A DNA stretch of 8,732 bases from JBGPYM01 sp041493205 (GTDB lineage Bacteria; Bacteroidota; Ignavibacteria; UBA10030; UBA6906): the NCBI GenBank assembly GCA_041493205.1, contig JBGPYM010000128.1, forward strand, positions 1 to 8,732, given 5' to 3'. The notes under the pieces were generated by a model. That model was not told where the DNA came from. It was given only the letters and a program-made list of their open reading frames with translations, and searched no databases. Shown here one piece after another: positions 1 to 6,948 of this stretch; positions within the stretch are counted from its first letter, which is position 1, and each line of letters starts with the position of its first letter. Both the position numbers and the translations under genes were made by a program.

Positions 1-1
1 G

Positions 2-1840
2 AAAGACGCGCTCGCGATCTCCGTCAACGGAGAGGTGTGGGATCTTTTCCGGCCGCTGACCGCCGACGCCGCAATCCGGATCCACACCTGGAAGGACGAC
101 GAAGCGAAGCGGACGTACTGGCACAGCTCCGCCCATCTCATGGCCGAAGCGATCGAGTCGATCTTCCCGGGCACCAAGTTCGGGATCGGTCCCGCCATCG
201 AAAACGGGTTCTACTACGACATCGACATGGGGGACCACTCCCTCACCGCGGACGATCTCGTGCGGATTGAAGCGAAAATGGGTGAATTCTCGAAGCGCGA
301 CGTCCCGTACGAGCGTCAGGTCGTCCCCTGGGACGAAGCCGTCCGTTACTTCCAGAAGAAGGGGGACCAGTACAAGCTCGAGCTTCTCGACGGGCTGAAG
401 GACAAGCAGATCACGTTCTATCACCAGGGGAACTTCACCGACCTCTGTTTCGGTCCGCATCTCCCCTCGACCGGCCGCATCAAGGCGATCAAGCTTCTCA
501 GCGTCGCCGGGGCATACTGGCGCGGGAACGAGAAGAACAAGATGCTGCAGCGGATCTACGGCGTCACGTTCCCCACGCAGAAGGAGCTCGAAGAGCACCT
601 CCAGCGGCTGGAGGAGGCGAAGAAACGCGACCACCGGAAGCTGGGGACCGAGCTGGAGCTCTTCCTCATTACGCCGAATGTCGGCGGCGGGCTCCCGATC
701 TGGCTCCCCAAGGGAACCATCCTGCGCGAAACGCTCGAAACCTTCCTGAAGGATGAGCAGCGGAAACGCGGATACATGCCGGTCGTGACTCCTCACATCG
801 GAAAACTCGATCTGTACCGCACGAGCGGTCACTACCCGTATTACAAGGAGAGCCAGTTCGCTCCGATCAAGGTCGAGGAGGAGGAATACCTCCTCAAGCC
901 GATGAACTGTCCGCACCATCACCAGGTCTACCTGGCGAAACCGCGCAGTTACCGCGACCTCCCGCTCAGGATCGCGGAGTTCGGAACGGTCTACCGGTAC
1001 GAACAGTCGGGCGAGCTCAGCGGACTCACACGCGTCCGGTCGTTTACCGTGGACGACTCACACATGTACGTCCGGCCGGACCAGCTCAAGGAAGAGCTGT
1101 GCGACGTGATCGATCTGATCCAGCTCGTCTTCAGCACGCTCGGGTTCAAGGACTTCAAGACGCGGCTCTCGTTCCGCGATCCGAAGAACATGGCGAAGTT
1201 TGCCGGCGATGACGACACGTGGGTCGAGGCGGAGCAGAACATCAAGGCGGCCGCAGACCAAATGAAGCTCAACTACTTCATCGCGATCGGCGAGGCGGCA
1301 TTTTACGGCCCGAAAATCGACTTCATGGTCCTGGACGCTCTGCGCCGGACCTGGCAGCTCGGGACCGTGCAGGTGGATTACGTGAGTCCGGAGCGGTTCA
1401 ACCTGGAGTACACCGGGAGCGACGGGCAGAAGCACCGCCCCGTTATCATCCACCGGGCCCCGTTCGGCTCGCTCGAGCGCTTTATCGGCGTCCTGATCGA
1501 GCATTATGCGGGGGAATTCCCCCTCTGGCTCGCCCCGGTGCAGGCCGCGGTGATACCGATTACGGACAATCACCTTGATTATGCGAAGAAAGTTCACGAA
1601 GATTTGAAGTCCGCGGGCATTCGTGCCGAGCTGGACGAACGGAACGAGAAGATAGGCTATAAAATCCGCGACTGGGAGGTCCACAAGGTCCCTTATATGC
1701 TGGTGGTGGGGGACAAGGAACAGCAGGCGGATACGGTGGCCGTCCGGCAGCACAAAAAAGGGGACCTCGGTGCCATGCCGCGGGCCGCGCTCATCGAACG
1801 GCTCCGGAAGGAAATCGGGGACAAAGCATTCATATCCTAG
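2..1840 (+). CDS. thrS: Threonyl-tRNA synthetase (5' truncated by window edge)
   Basis: Class II synthetase that charges tRNA-Thr in the cytoplasm and edits mischarged Ser-tRNA-Thr. The frame is open from base 2 with no start, so the true start lies upstream; 612 codons are visible and about 30-40 residues of the N-terminal TGS domain are missing (its end, around ISVNGEVWDL, is present). The editing domain follows, with HSSAH (codons 41-45) and CFGPH (codons 149-153) supplying the His/Cys set. The catalytic domain carries the three zinc ligands expected for the family: Cys in MNCPHH (codon 303), His in DDSH (codon 354) and His in IIHRAP (codon 484). The anticodon-binding domain runs from about codon 507 to the end, with the typical ERNEKIGYKIRD stretch. 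The TAG stop is shared with the Shine-Dalgarno of infC. An in-frame GTG near base 35 is internal to the TGS domain and not a credible start. Confidence 0.97.
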   Translation, partial: KDALAISVNGEVWDLFRPLTADAAIRIHTWKDDEAKRTYWHSSAHLMAEAIESIFPGTKFGIGPAIENGFYYDIDMGDHSLTADDLVRIEAKMGEFSKRDVPYERQVVPWDEAVRYFQKKGDQYKLELLDGLKDKQITFYHQGNFTDLCFGPHLPSTGRIKAIKLLSVAGAYWRGNEKNKMLQRIYGVTFPTQKELEEHLQRLEEAKKRDHRKLGTELELFLITPNVGGGLPIWLPKGTILRETLETFLKDEQRKRGYMPVVTPHIGKLDLYRTSGHYPYYKESQFAPIKVEEEEYLLKPMNCPHHHQVYLAKPRSYRDLPLRIAEFGTVYRYEQSGELSGLTRVRSFTVDDSHMYVRPDQLKEELCDVIDLIQLVFSTLGFKDFKTRLSFRDPKNMAKFAGDDDTWVEAEQNIKAAADQMKLNYFIAIGEAAFYGPKIDFMVLDALRRTWQLGTVQVDYVSPERFNLEYTGSDGQKHRPVIIHRAPFGSLERFIGVLIEHYAGEFPLWLAPVQAAVIPITDNHLDYAKKVHEDLKSAGIRAELDERNEKIGYKIRDWEVHKVPYMLVVGDKEQQADTVAVRQHKKGDLGAMPRAALIERLRKEIGDKAFIS

Positions 1841-1844
1841 GAGG
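1839..1844 (+). promoter_or_regulatory. infC ribosome binding site that supports an AUU start
   Basis: AGGAGG overlaps the thrS stop codon by two bases and sits seven bases before ATT at 1852. This is a full-strength Shine-Dalgarno at ideal spacing, and no ATG, GTG or TTG lies at a suitable distance in the infC frame. It therefore decides the start codon. Confidence 0.88.
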
Positions 1845-1851
1845 CAGGCCC

Positions 1852-2406
1852 ATTAGCAAAGAAAAACGAGCCCGCATCAACGAAGAGATCCGCGTCCCGG
1901 AAGTGCGCGTCATCGATCAGCACGGAGGGCAGCTCGGGGTGATGACCCCGGCAGCCGCCATCGCGGTGGCGAAGGAACGGGATGCCGATCTTGTTGAAAT
2001 TGTCCCGACGGCCGTACCTCCCGTCTGCAAGATCATCAACTTCGGCAAATTCAAATACGAGCTTGCGAAGAAGGACAAGATCCAGAAGAAGCACCAGCAT
2101 GTCTCGTTGCTGAAGGAGCTCCGGTTCCACCCGAACACCGACACCCACGACTTCGACTTCAAGGTCCGTCACGCCAAGCGCTTTCTGGGCGACGGGCACA
2201 AGGTGAAGGCCACGGTGGTGTTCAAGGGTCGGGAGATCACGTACAAGGAAAAAGGGGAGGTGCTGCTCGCCCGGCTCGTCGAGCAGCTCAGCGAGATATC
2301 CAAGATCGACCAGAGCGCGCATATGGAGGGGAGGAGCATGATCATGATCCTCTCACCGGAAAAGAAAAAAGTCACGAAGCCCGAACCGAAAACGGAAACT
2401 GTTTAG
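1852..2406 (+). CDS. infC: Translation initiation factor IF-3, AUU start
   Basis: IF3 binds the 30S subunit, keeps it apart from 50S and checks the initiator tRNA and start codon. The 184-residue product has the family's two domains: an N-terminal domain (about residues 1-75, beginning SKEKRARINEEIRVPEVRV and containing the CKIINFGKFKYE signature) and a C-terminal domain (about 80-175, with KELRFHPNTDTHDFDFK and VVFKGREITYKEKG). The start is ATT at 1852: the codons from there give the conserved RINEEIR segment of IF3, whereas the first standard start in frame (GTG at 1903) would remove it and has no ribosome site. AUU starts are well known for infC in Escherichia coli, where IF3 represses its own AUU-started message; the same autoregulation is inferred here. 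The Lys/Glu-rich tail is a normal variable end. rpmI follows after 19 bases. Confidence 0.95.
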   Translation: MSKEKRARINEEIRVPEVRVIDQHGGQLGVMTPAAAIAVAKERDADLVEIVPTAVPPVCKIINFGKFKYELAKKDKIQKKHQHVSLLKELRFHPNTDTHDFDFKVRHAKRFLGDGHKVKATVVFKGREITYKEKGEVLLARLVEQLSEISKIDQSAHMEGRSMIMILSPEKKKVTKPEPKTETV

Positions 2407-2425
2407 CACCGGGAGGATTTGTTGC

Positions 2426-2620
2426 ATGCCTAAAATGAAAACAAAAAGCAGCGCGAAGAAGCGATTCCGCCTTACCTCCAGCGGGAAGGTGAAGCGATCC
2501 AGCGCCTACCGCAGCCACATCCTGACCTCCAAGACGACGAAGAGGAAACGGAAGCTCCGCGGTCCCCACCTGGTGTCGAAGCAGGACACGCCGGCCGTGA
2601 AGGTGATGCTGGGCGTCTGA
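2426..2620 (+). CDS. rpmI: Large ribosomal subunit protein bL35
   Basis: Small, very basic protein of the 50S subunit, 64 residues, the usual family length. The N-terminal MPKMKTKSSAKKRFRLTSSG is the bL35 signature, followed by a Lys/Arg-rich middle (TTKRKRKLRG) and a tail ending VKVMLGV. GGGAGG at 2411-2416 lies nine bases before the ATG. It sits between infC and rplT in the widely conserved infC-rpmI-rplT order, so it is probably co-transcribed with both. Confidence 0.97.
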   Translation: MPKMKTKSSAKKRFRLTSSGKVKRSSAYRSHILTSKTTKRKRKLRGPHLVSKQDTPAVKVMLGV

Positions 2621-2700
2621 GACTGTCGTATCACCCCGCCCGCCTCGCAGCGTGACGGCCGCGCGGGAATTCATTCATACCATCGGGAACAAGAGCAACT
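2621..2700 (+). promoter_or_regulatory. rpmI-rplT spacer, possible bL20 autoregulatory leader
   Basis: This 80-base gap is longer than its neighbours in the block. It can form a GC-rich hairpin (CCCGC at 2635-2639 with GCGGG at 2663-2667, plus GCC 2642-2644 with GGC 2657-2659) without a T-run, so it is not a terminator. The rplT ribosome site is weak (AAGAG at 2691-2695). In several bacteria bL20 represses this operon by binding leader structures; whether this hairpin does so is only a guess. Confidence 0.25.
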
Positions 2701-3048
2701 ATGCCTCGTTCGCAGAACAAAGTTGCCTCCCACCGCCGTCGCAAGCGCATACTCGCGAGTGCGAAAGGCTACTGGGGTGCCAGAAGCAAGGTCCTGACGA
2801 TTGCGAAGCACCATGTCGACAAGGGCATGCAGTTCGCCTACCGCGACCGCAGGACGAAGAAACGGACATTCCGCCAGCTCTGGATCGCGCGCATCAACGC
2901 CGCGGCCAGGGGTCAGGGAACGACGTATTCGAGACTGATTGCAGGTCTCAACAGGAAAGAGGTGGACATCAACCGGAAGATCCTCGCGGAGCTGGCGGTC
3001 GCCAACCCGCTGGCGTTTGCCGAGGTGGTGAAGTTCGCCCTCGCCTGA
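2701..3048 (+). CDS. rplT: Large ribosomal subunit protein bL20
   Basis: Binds 23S rRNA early in 50S assembly and often represses its own operon. 115 residues, the normal length. The extended basic N-terminus (MPRSQNKVASHRRRKRIL) and the conserved AKGYWGARSK, FAYRDRRTKKR and LWIARINAAAR segments identify it clearly, as does the C-terminal globular part (YSRLIAGLNRKEVDINRK onward). The ATG at 2701 is fixed by the MPR start of the family although the ribosome site in front is weak. Followed after 12 bases by the 5' arm of the hairpin-terminator before pheS. Confidence 0.97.
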   Translation: MPRSQNKVASHRRRKRILASAKGYWGARSKVLTIAKHHVDKGMQFAYRDRRTKKRTFRQLWIARINAAARGQGTTYSRLIAGLNRKEVDINRKILAELAVANPLAFAEVVKFALA

Positions 3049-3060
3049 TCCATTCATGCC

Positions 3061-3124
3061 GCTTCCCATTCATCAGTCGTGAGACGCCCGCAGGGCGCTC
3101 TCCGGTGAATGGGAAGCTTTTTTT
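3061..3124 (+). terminator. Intrinsic terminator / likely attenuator before pheS
   Basis: A perfect 12-bp stem pairs GCTTCCCATTCA (3061-3072) with TGAATGGGAAGC (3106-3117) and is followed at once by seven T's (3118-3124). Inside it a second helix forms from GAG-A-CGCCC (3081-3089) and GGGCG-CTC (3093-3100) with a GCA loop. This is a textbook intrinsic terminator. The pheS ATG is at 3139 and its Shine-Dalgarno (AGGGTG, 3126-3131) directly follows the T-run, so no promoter fits in between. pheS-pheT must be reached by read-through, which points to regulated or partial termination. No T-box consensus and no Phe-rich leader peptide are seen. Confidence 0.88.
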
Positions 3125-3138
3125 CAGGGTGTCCTCTC

Positions 3139-4155
3139 ATGCACTCCGACATCAGCGAGCTGCGAGGCCGTGCTGAGGCTGACATTGCGGCCGTCGCCGA
3201 CGCGCGAGCGCTGGATGAATTCCGGGTCCGGTACCTCGCACGCAAAGGCGCCGTCGCCGCGCTCTTCGAACAGCTGAAGACTGCCGCGGCCGGCGAGAAA
3301 CCCGCGCTCGGCAAGCTCCTCAACGAGCTCCGCGCGTCGATCCAGCAGCTCCATGACGCGAAGGCGGCGTCCCTCGCCGCCGGGAAGGAACGCCCTGCGG
3401 CCGTTCCCGATCTGTCCCTCCCGGGGAGGCGCCGTTTTACCGGAACCAAACATCCCCTCACGCGCACGCTCGAAGAAATCACGTCGATTTTCGTGTCGAT
3501 GGGATTCGGCATCGCCGACGGACCGGAAATCGAGGACGAAGAGCACAACTTCGGTAAACTCAATTTTCCACCCGACCACCCCGCGCGCGACACGCAGGAC
3601 ACATTCTTCCTGAGCAAGAACGCCCTGCTCCGCACGCACACGTCGCCGGTCCAGATCCGCGTCATGGAACAGCACCCGCCGCCGCTCCGGGTCATCATGC
3701 CCGGACGCGTCTACCGGAACGAGGCGATCAGCGCGCGGAGCTACTGCATGTTCCACCAGGTGGAGGGGCTCTGCGTCGACAAGGGGGTCACGTTTGCCGA
3801 CCTGAAGGGGACGCTGATCTCGTTCATCAAGCAGTACTACGGCAGCGACATCAAGTACCGCTTCCGCCCGACGTTTTTCCCGTTCACCGAGCCGAGCGCC
3901 GACATCTACATCAGCTGTTTTATCTGCGGCGGCAAAGGGTGCCGGCTCTGCAAGCAGGCCGGCTGGCTTGAAATCCTCGGCTGCGGCATGGTCGATCCGA
4001 ATGTCTTCCGCGCCGTCGGCTACGACCCGGAAGAGGTCACGGGGTACGCCTTCGGCATGGGAATCGACAGGGTCACGATGCTCCGGCATGGGATCGACGA
4101 CATCAGGCTTTTCTTCGACAACGACGTCAGATTTCTCAACCAGTTCCTCCCATGA
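3139..4155 (+). CDS. pheS: Phenylalanyl-tRNA synthetase alpha subunit
   Basis: Catalytic subunit of the (alpha-beta)2 enzyme that charges tRNA-Phe. 338 residues. The N-terminal helical arm (about 1-85) contacts tRNA; the class II catalytic core follows, with MPGRVYRNEAISARSYCMFHQVEG (split here as motif 2 around residues 190-215) and motif 3 GMGIDRVTMLRHGI near the C-terminus. Four cysteines at residues 260, 263, 268 and 271 (CFIC-4-CRLC, spacing C-x2-C-x4-C-x2-C) form a small zinc-ribbon-like insertion seen in many bacterial PheS proteins but absent from that of E. coli. The ATG at 3139 is chosen because AGGGTG lies seven bases upstream and the protein then starts like other PheS; an in-frame ATG at 3109 lies in the terminator stem and has no ribosome site. 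Overlaps pheT by four bases (ATGA), which implies translational coupling. Confidence 0.97.
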   Translation: MHSDISELRGRAEADIAAVADARALDEFRVRYLARKGAVAALFEQLKTAAAGEKPALGKLLNELRASIQQLHDAKAASLAAGKERPAAVPDLSLPGRRRFTGTKHPLTRTLEEITSIFVSMGFGIADGPEIEDEEHNFGKLNFPPDHPARDTQDTFFLSKNALLRTHTSPVQIRVMEQHPPPLRVIMPGRVYRNEAISARSYCMFHQVEGLCVDKGVTFADLKGTLISFIKQYYGSDIKYRFRPTFFPFTEPSADIYISCFICGGKGCRLCKQAGWLEILGCGMVDPNVFRAVGYDPEEVTGYAFGMGIDRVTMLRHGIDDIRLFFDNDVRFLNQFLP

Positions 4156-6572
4156 GAATCCTCGAACGCTGGCTGAAAAAATACATCCGCTTCTCCATTC
4201 CCCGGGAGCGACTCGCCGAGCGACTCACCATGCTCGGGCTCGAATTTGAAAGCGTGGAGCGCCTCGATGCCCCGTATGAGGGGTTCGTGGTGGGCGAAGT
4301 GCTCGAGGTGTCGAAGCACCCGAACGCCGACAAGCTCACCGTGTGCCGGGTCAGCACCGGAAAGGAAACTCTGCAGATCGTTTGCGGGGGCCCGAACGTC
4401 GCGGCCGGGCAAAAGGTCGTCGTGGGGCTTGTGGGCGCGACCGTTCCCCGGAACCAGCACGATCCGAACGGCCCTCCGTTCGTCCTGGGCAAGGTGAAAA
4501 TCCGCGGCGTTGAATCGTCCGGCATGATCTGCTCGGAATTCGAACTTGATTTCGGAAAAGACGCCGCTGGAATCATGGTGCTCGGAATCGATGCGAAGCC
4601 GGGGCAGACGCTCGCCTCCTGGCTCGGTCTCGACGACGTGGCGTTCGATCTCGAGATAACACCCAACCGTCCCGACTGGCTGAGCCATATCGGGGTCGCC
4701 CGGGAAATCGCCGTCCTGACAGGAGGCCGGGCCGCACTCCCGCCCGTCCGTCTGAAAGAGTCCGCCGAACCGGCAAAGAAAGCGCTTGCGGTAAAAGTGC
4801 AGGACCGGAAAAACTGTCCGCGGTTTGCGGCCCGCGTGATACGGGGCGTGACGATTGCCCCTTCGCCGCGCTGGCTCCAGAACGCCCTCCGGAATGCCGG
4901 ACTCCGCCCGAGGAACAACGTCGTGGATATCACGAACTATGTCATGTATGAATGCGGGCATCCGCTCCACGCCTTCGACCTCTCGCTCCTGAAAGGCGGA
5001 GCGATCGTGGTCCGACAGGCGAAGGCGGGAACGCGTTTCACCACGCTGGACGGGAAAGTGCACTCGCTGCCCGAGGGAACCGTCATGGTCTGCGACGCGG
5101 AGAAGGAAGTGTCCGTCGCCGGCGTGATGGGGGGGGAGAACTCAGAGATCCGTGACGACACGCGCGACGTGGTGCTCGAAGCGGCGTACTGGAACCCCTC
5201 GAGCATCCGCCGGACGGCCAAGGCCCTCGGCATCAGTTCCGATGCGTCGCAGCGATTCGAGCGCGGGGCCGACCCCAACGGAGTGGTCTACGCGCTTGAC
5301 CGCGCCGCACAGCTCGTGACCGAGCTCGCCGGCGGGACGCTTCTCAAGGGGATGATCGACGCGTACCCGAAAAAGATCCGGGAACGGCTCGTGCCGCTCC
5401 GCGTCAGCAGGGTGGGTGAAATCCTCGGGACGAAGATCACCCGGAACGAGATCGTCAAGTCCCTCGCACTTCTCGGCATCCGGAAGGCGGCAGGGACGGG
5501 GAATCTGATGAAGTTTCGAATCCCGACGTTCCGCGTGGACATCGAGCGCGAGATTGATCTGATAGAGGAGGTAGCGCGGGTCCACGGGTATGACAACATC
5601 CCGGAAAAAACCACCGCAACAGTCAATTTCAGCCACCCCTTCCCGAAGTCCAGTTTCCGGGACAGGGTGAGGGATTCCCTGATCGGGAGCGGGTTCCACG
5701 AGGCGATTACGAACTCCATGCAAAAGGAATCGAGCGCCAGCCTTGGGGGTGCCGTGCCGGTGAAGATGATCAACCCCCAGAACCAGGACATGGCCGTGCT
5801 CCGGACCAGCCTGATCCCGGGGCTCCTGGAAACCATCGCCCGGAACCGGAACCTCGGCAACGAGGATCTCCGGCTCTTCGAGGTAGGGCATGTGTTTCGG
5901 ATGGACGATTCCCCGGTTCCGAAGCTCGTGGAGAATTTCCTTGAAGAGGAGAGGGTAGGAATCGCCATGACAGGCCTTGCGGGACCGGTCCACTGGAGCG
6001 GAGGTTCACGCCCGTGCGACCTGTTCGACCTCAAGGGGGAGGTGGAGGGACTGCTGGGGCGGCTTGCACTTGACAAAAGTCGGTTTATTTCTTATTCTAC
6101 GACCAATGGTTTAACTGATAACACGCTAGCCATTGAAATTCAAGGTGGTTACGCAGGTTATCTGGGTAAGATCAGCAAGGATGTCCTCAGGCAATTCGGC
6201 GTGGAAGATGATGTGTTTGTGGCCGAGTTGCAGGTTGCTTCGATGATAGGGGAGGCAACGCGGGCGTATGTCCCGTTGCCGCGGTACCCGAAGGTGCGAC
6301 GCGACGTCGCGTTCACGGTCGATGCCGGGGTTCCGGCCGAGAGCCTGCAGCGGACGATTCTGGAATCCGCCGGCGGGCTGTTGCAGGCGGTGAACCTGTT
6401 CGATGTGTACGAAGGGGATCCTCTCCCTCCGGGGAAGAAAAGCGTGGCATTTTCGCTTGAGCTCATGTCGCGCGAAAAGACGCTGACCGACCCGGAGATC
6501 GAGGGAGTTGTAGGGAGGGTGGCCTCGGACGTGGAGCGTACACACGGAGCATCGTTGCGAAGCATGCGATAA
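4152..6572 (+). CDS. pheT: Phenylalanyl-tRNA synthetase beta subunit
   Basis: Non-catalytic partner of PheS; it recognises tRNA-Phe and edits Tyr-tRNA-Phe. 806 residues, a normal full length. Domains in order: short N-terminal segment (1-40), OB-fold tRNA-binding domain (about 42-155, with VSKHPNADKLTVCRV), B3/B4 editing domain (about 215-390, with NNVVDITNYVMYECGHPLHAFD and the GVMGG turn), B5 domain (about 412-485), the catalytic-like core (about 495-700) and the ferredoxin-fold anticodon-binding domain (about 710-806, RYPKVRRDVAFTVD). Its ATG overlaps the pheS stop. Residues about 641-672 are encoded by DNA of about 40% G+C with codons (TTA, CTA, AGT, GGT) unlike the rest of the gene, although the reading frame is intact. 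The next gene starts 16 bases downstream. Confidence 0.97.
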   Translation: MRILERWLKKYIRFSIPRERLAERLTMLGLEFESVERLDAPYEGFVVGEVLEVSKHPNADKLTVCRVSTGKETLQIVCGGPNVAAGQKVVVGLVGATVPRNQHDPNGPPFVLGKVKIRGVESSGMICSEFELDFGKDAAGIMVLGIDAKPGQTLASWLGLDDVAFDLEITPNRPDWLSHIGVAREIAVLTGGRAALPPVRLKESAEPAKKALAVKVQDRKNCPRFAARVIRGVTIAPSPRWLQNALRNAGLRPRNNVVDITNYVMYECGHPLHAFDLSLLKGGAIVVRQAKAGTRFTTLDGKVHSLPEGTVMVCDAEKEVSVAGVMGGENSEIRDDTRDVVLEAAYWNPSSIRRTAKALGISSDASQRFERGADPNGVVYALDRAAQLVTELAGGTLLKGMIDAYPKKIRERLVPLRVSRVGEILGTKITRNEIVKSLALLGIRKAAGTGNLMKFRIPTFRVDIEREIDLIEEVARVHGYDNIPEKTTATVNFSHPFPKSSFRDRVRDSLIGSGFHEAITNSMQKESSASLGGAVPVKMINPQNQDMAVLRTSLIPGLLETIARNRNLGNEDLRLFEVGHVFRMDDSPVPKLVENFLEEERVGIAMTGLAGPVHWSGGSRPCDLFDLKGEVEGLLGRLALDKSRFISYSTTNGLTDNTLAIEIQGGYAGYLGKISKDVLRQFGVEDDVFVAELQVASMIGEATRAYVPLPRYPKVRRDVAFTVDAGVPAESLQRTILESAGGLLQAVNLFDVYEGDPLPPGKKSVAFSLELMSREKTLTDPEIEGVVGRVASDVERTHGASLRSMR

Positions 6573-6588
6573 CGGACCAGGGGCACAT

Positions 6589-6921
6589 GTGAGCAACAGC
6601 GTCGAACCACAGACCGTCGATGCCTCGGCCATCACGCCGGGGGATGCAAAGTCCATTGAGACGGGGCTGAAATCTCTGTGGGAAAGCGTCCGCCGTGCGG
6701 CGGACACTATCGCGCGGTTGCGGGAAGAAAAGCGTGATCTTCAGACAGCGGTAGAGCGGATGGAGAAGGAGCTCCTGCAACTCCGCCAGGCGGCAGCGCA
6801 GCTCAGGCGTCAGAGTGCCGAGCAGGGTGCTGCCGGAGGGACGGTGGGGCCTGCGGGCGAGCGGGATCAGCTTGCCGCGCGGGTGAAAGAACTCATCGCA
6901 AAGCTGGACGCGTACCTGTAA
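6589..6921 (+). CDS. Small coiled-coil protein, ZapB-like in style
   Basis: 110 residues, no family confidently recognised. A flexible start (1-20) is followed by a long amphipathic coiled-coil helix (about 24-79, with IARLREEKRDLQTAVERMEK and further heptads), a Gly/Ala-rich linker (80-91) and a second short helix (92-109, ARVKELIAKLDAYL). There is no signal peptide or membrane segment, so it is probably cytoplasmic. The start is GTG at 6589 with AGGGG at 6579-6583; an ATG two bases earlier is out of frame and stops at once. It lies between pheT (16-base gap) and zapA (27 bases), a place where a short coiled-coil partner of the division ring would fit. ZapB-like function is an inference from shape, size and neighbour; other coiled-coil proteins would look the same. 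Confidence 0.8.
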   Translation: MSNSVEPQTVDASAITPGDAKSIETGLKSLWESVRRAADTIARLREEKRDLQTAVERMEKELLQLRQAAAQLRRQSAEQGAAGGTVGPAGERDQLAARVKELIAKLDAYL

Positions 6922-6936
6922 CGCCCCGGCCGGGCG
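6922..6936 (+). other. Short GC-rich hairpin between the coiled-coil gene and zapA
   Basis: CGCCC (6922-6926) and GGGCG (6932-6936) pair around a five-base loop directly after the upstream stop codon. No T-run follows, so it is not a terminator. It ends at the base before a GTG (6937) and would bury any ribosome site for that GTG, which favours the ATG at 6949 as the zapA start. Confidence 0.45.
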
Positions 6937-6948
6937 GTGGGACGGCAG

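Noticed and set aside
3049..3138. T-box riboswitch controlling pheS
   Set aside because: The gap is only 90 bases, and no T-box consensus or specifier stem is present; only the terminator hairpin is visible.
3109..3138. Earlier in-frame ATG for pheS at 3109
   Set aside because: It lies inside the 3' arm of the terminator, has no ribosome site, and would add ten residues not typical of PheS.
2652..3176. A 174-codon plus-strand frame overlapping rplT and the terminator
   Set aside because: It is a shifted reading of rplT and runs through the intrinsic terminator; bL20 in the other frame is unmistakable.
3124..5063. Long minus-strand open frames opposite pheS and pheT (for example 3124-4089 and 4020-5063)
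   Set aside because: Products are rich in Arg, His, Asp and Glu with no domain pattern; the plus strand encodes clearly conserved synthetase subunits.
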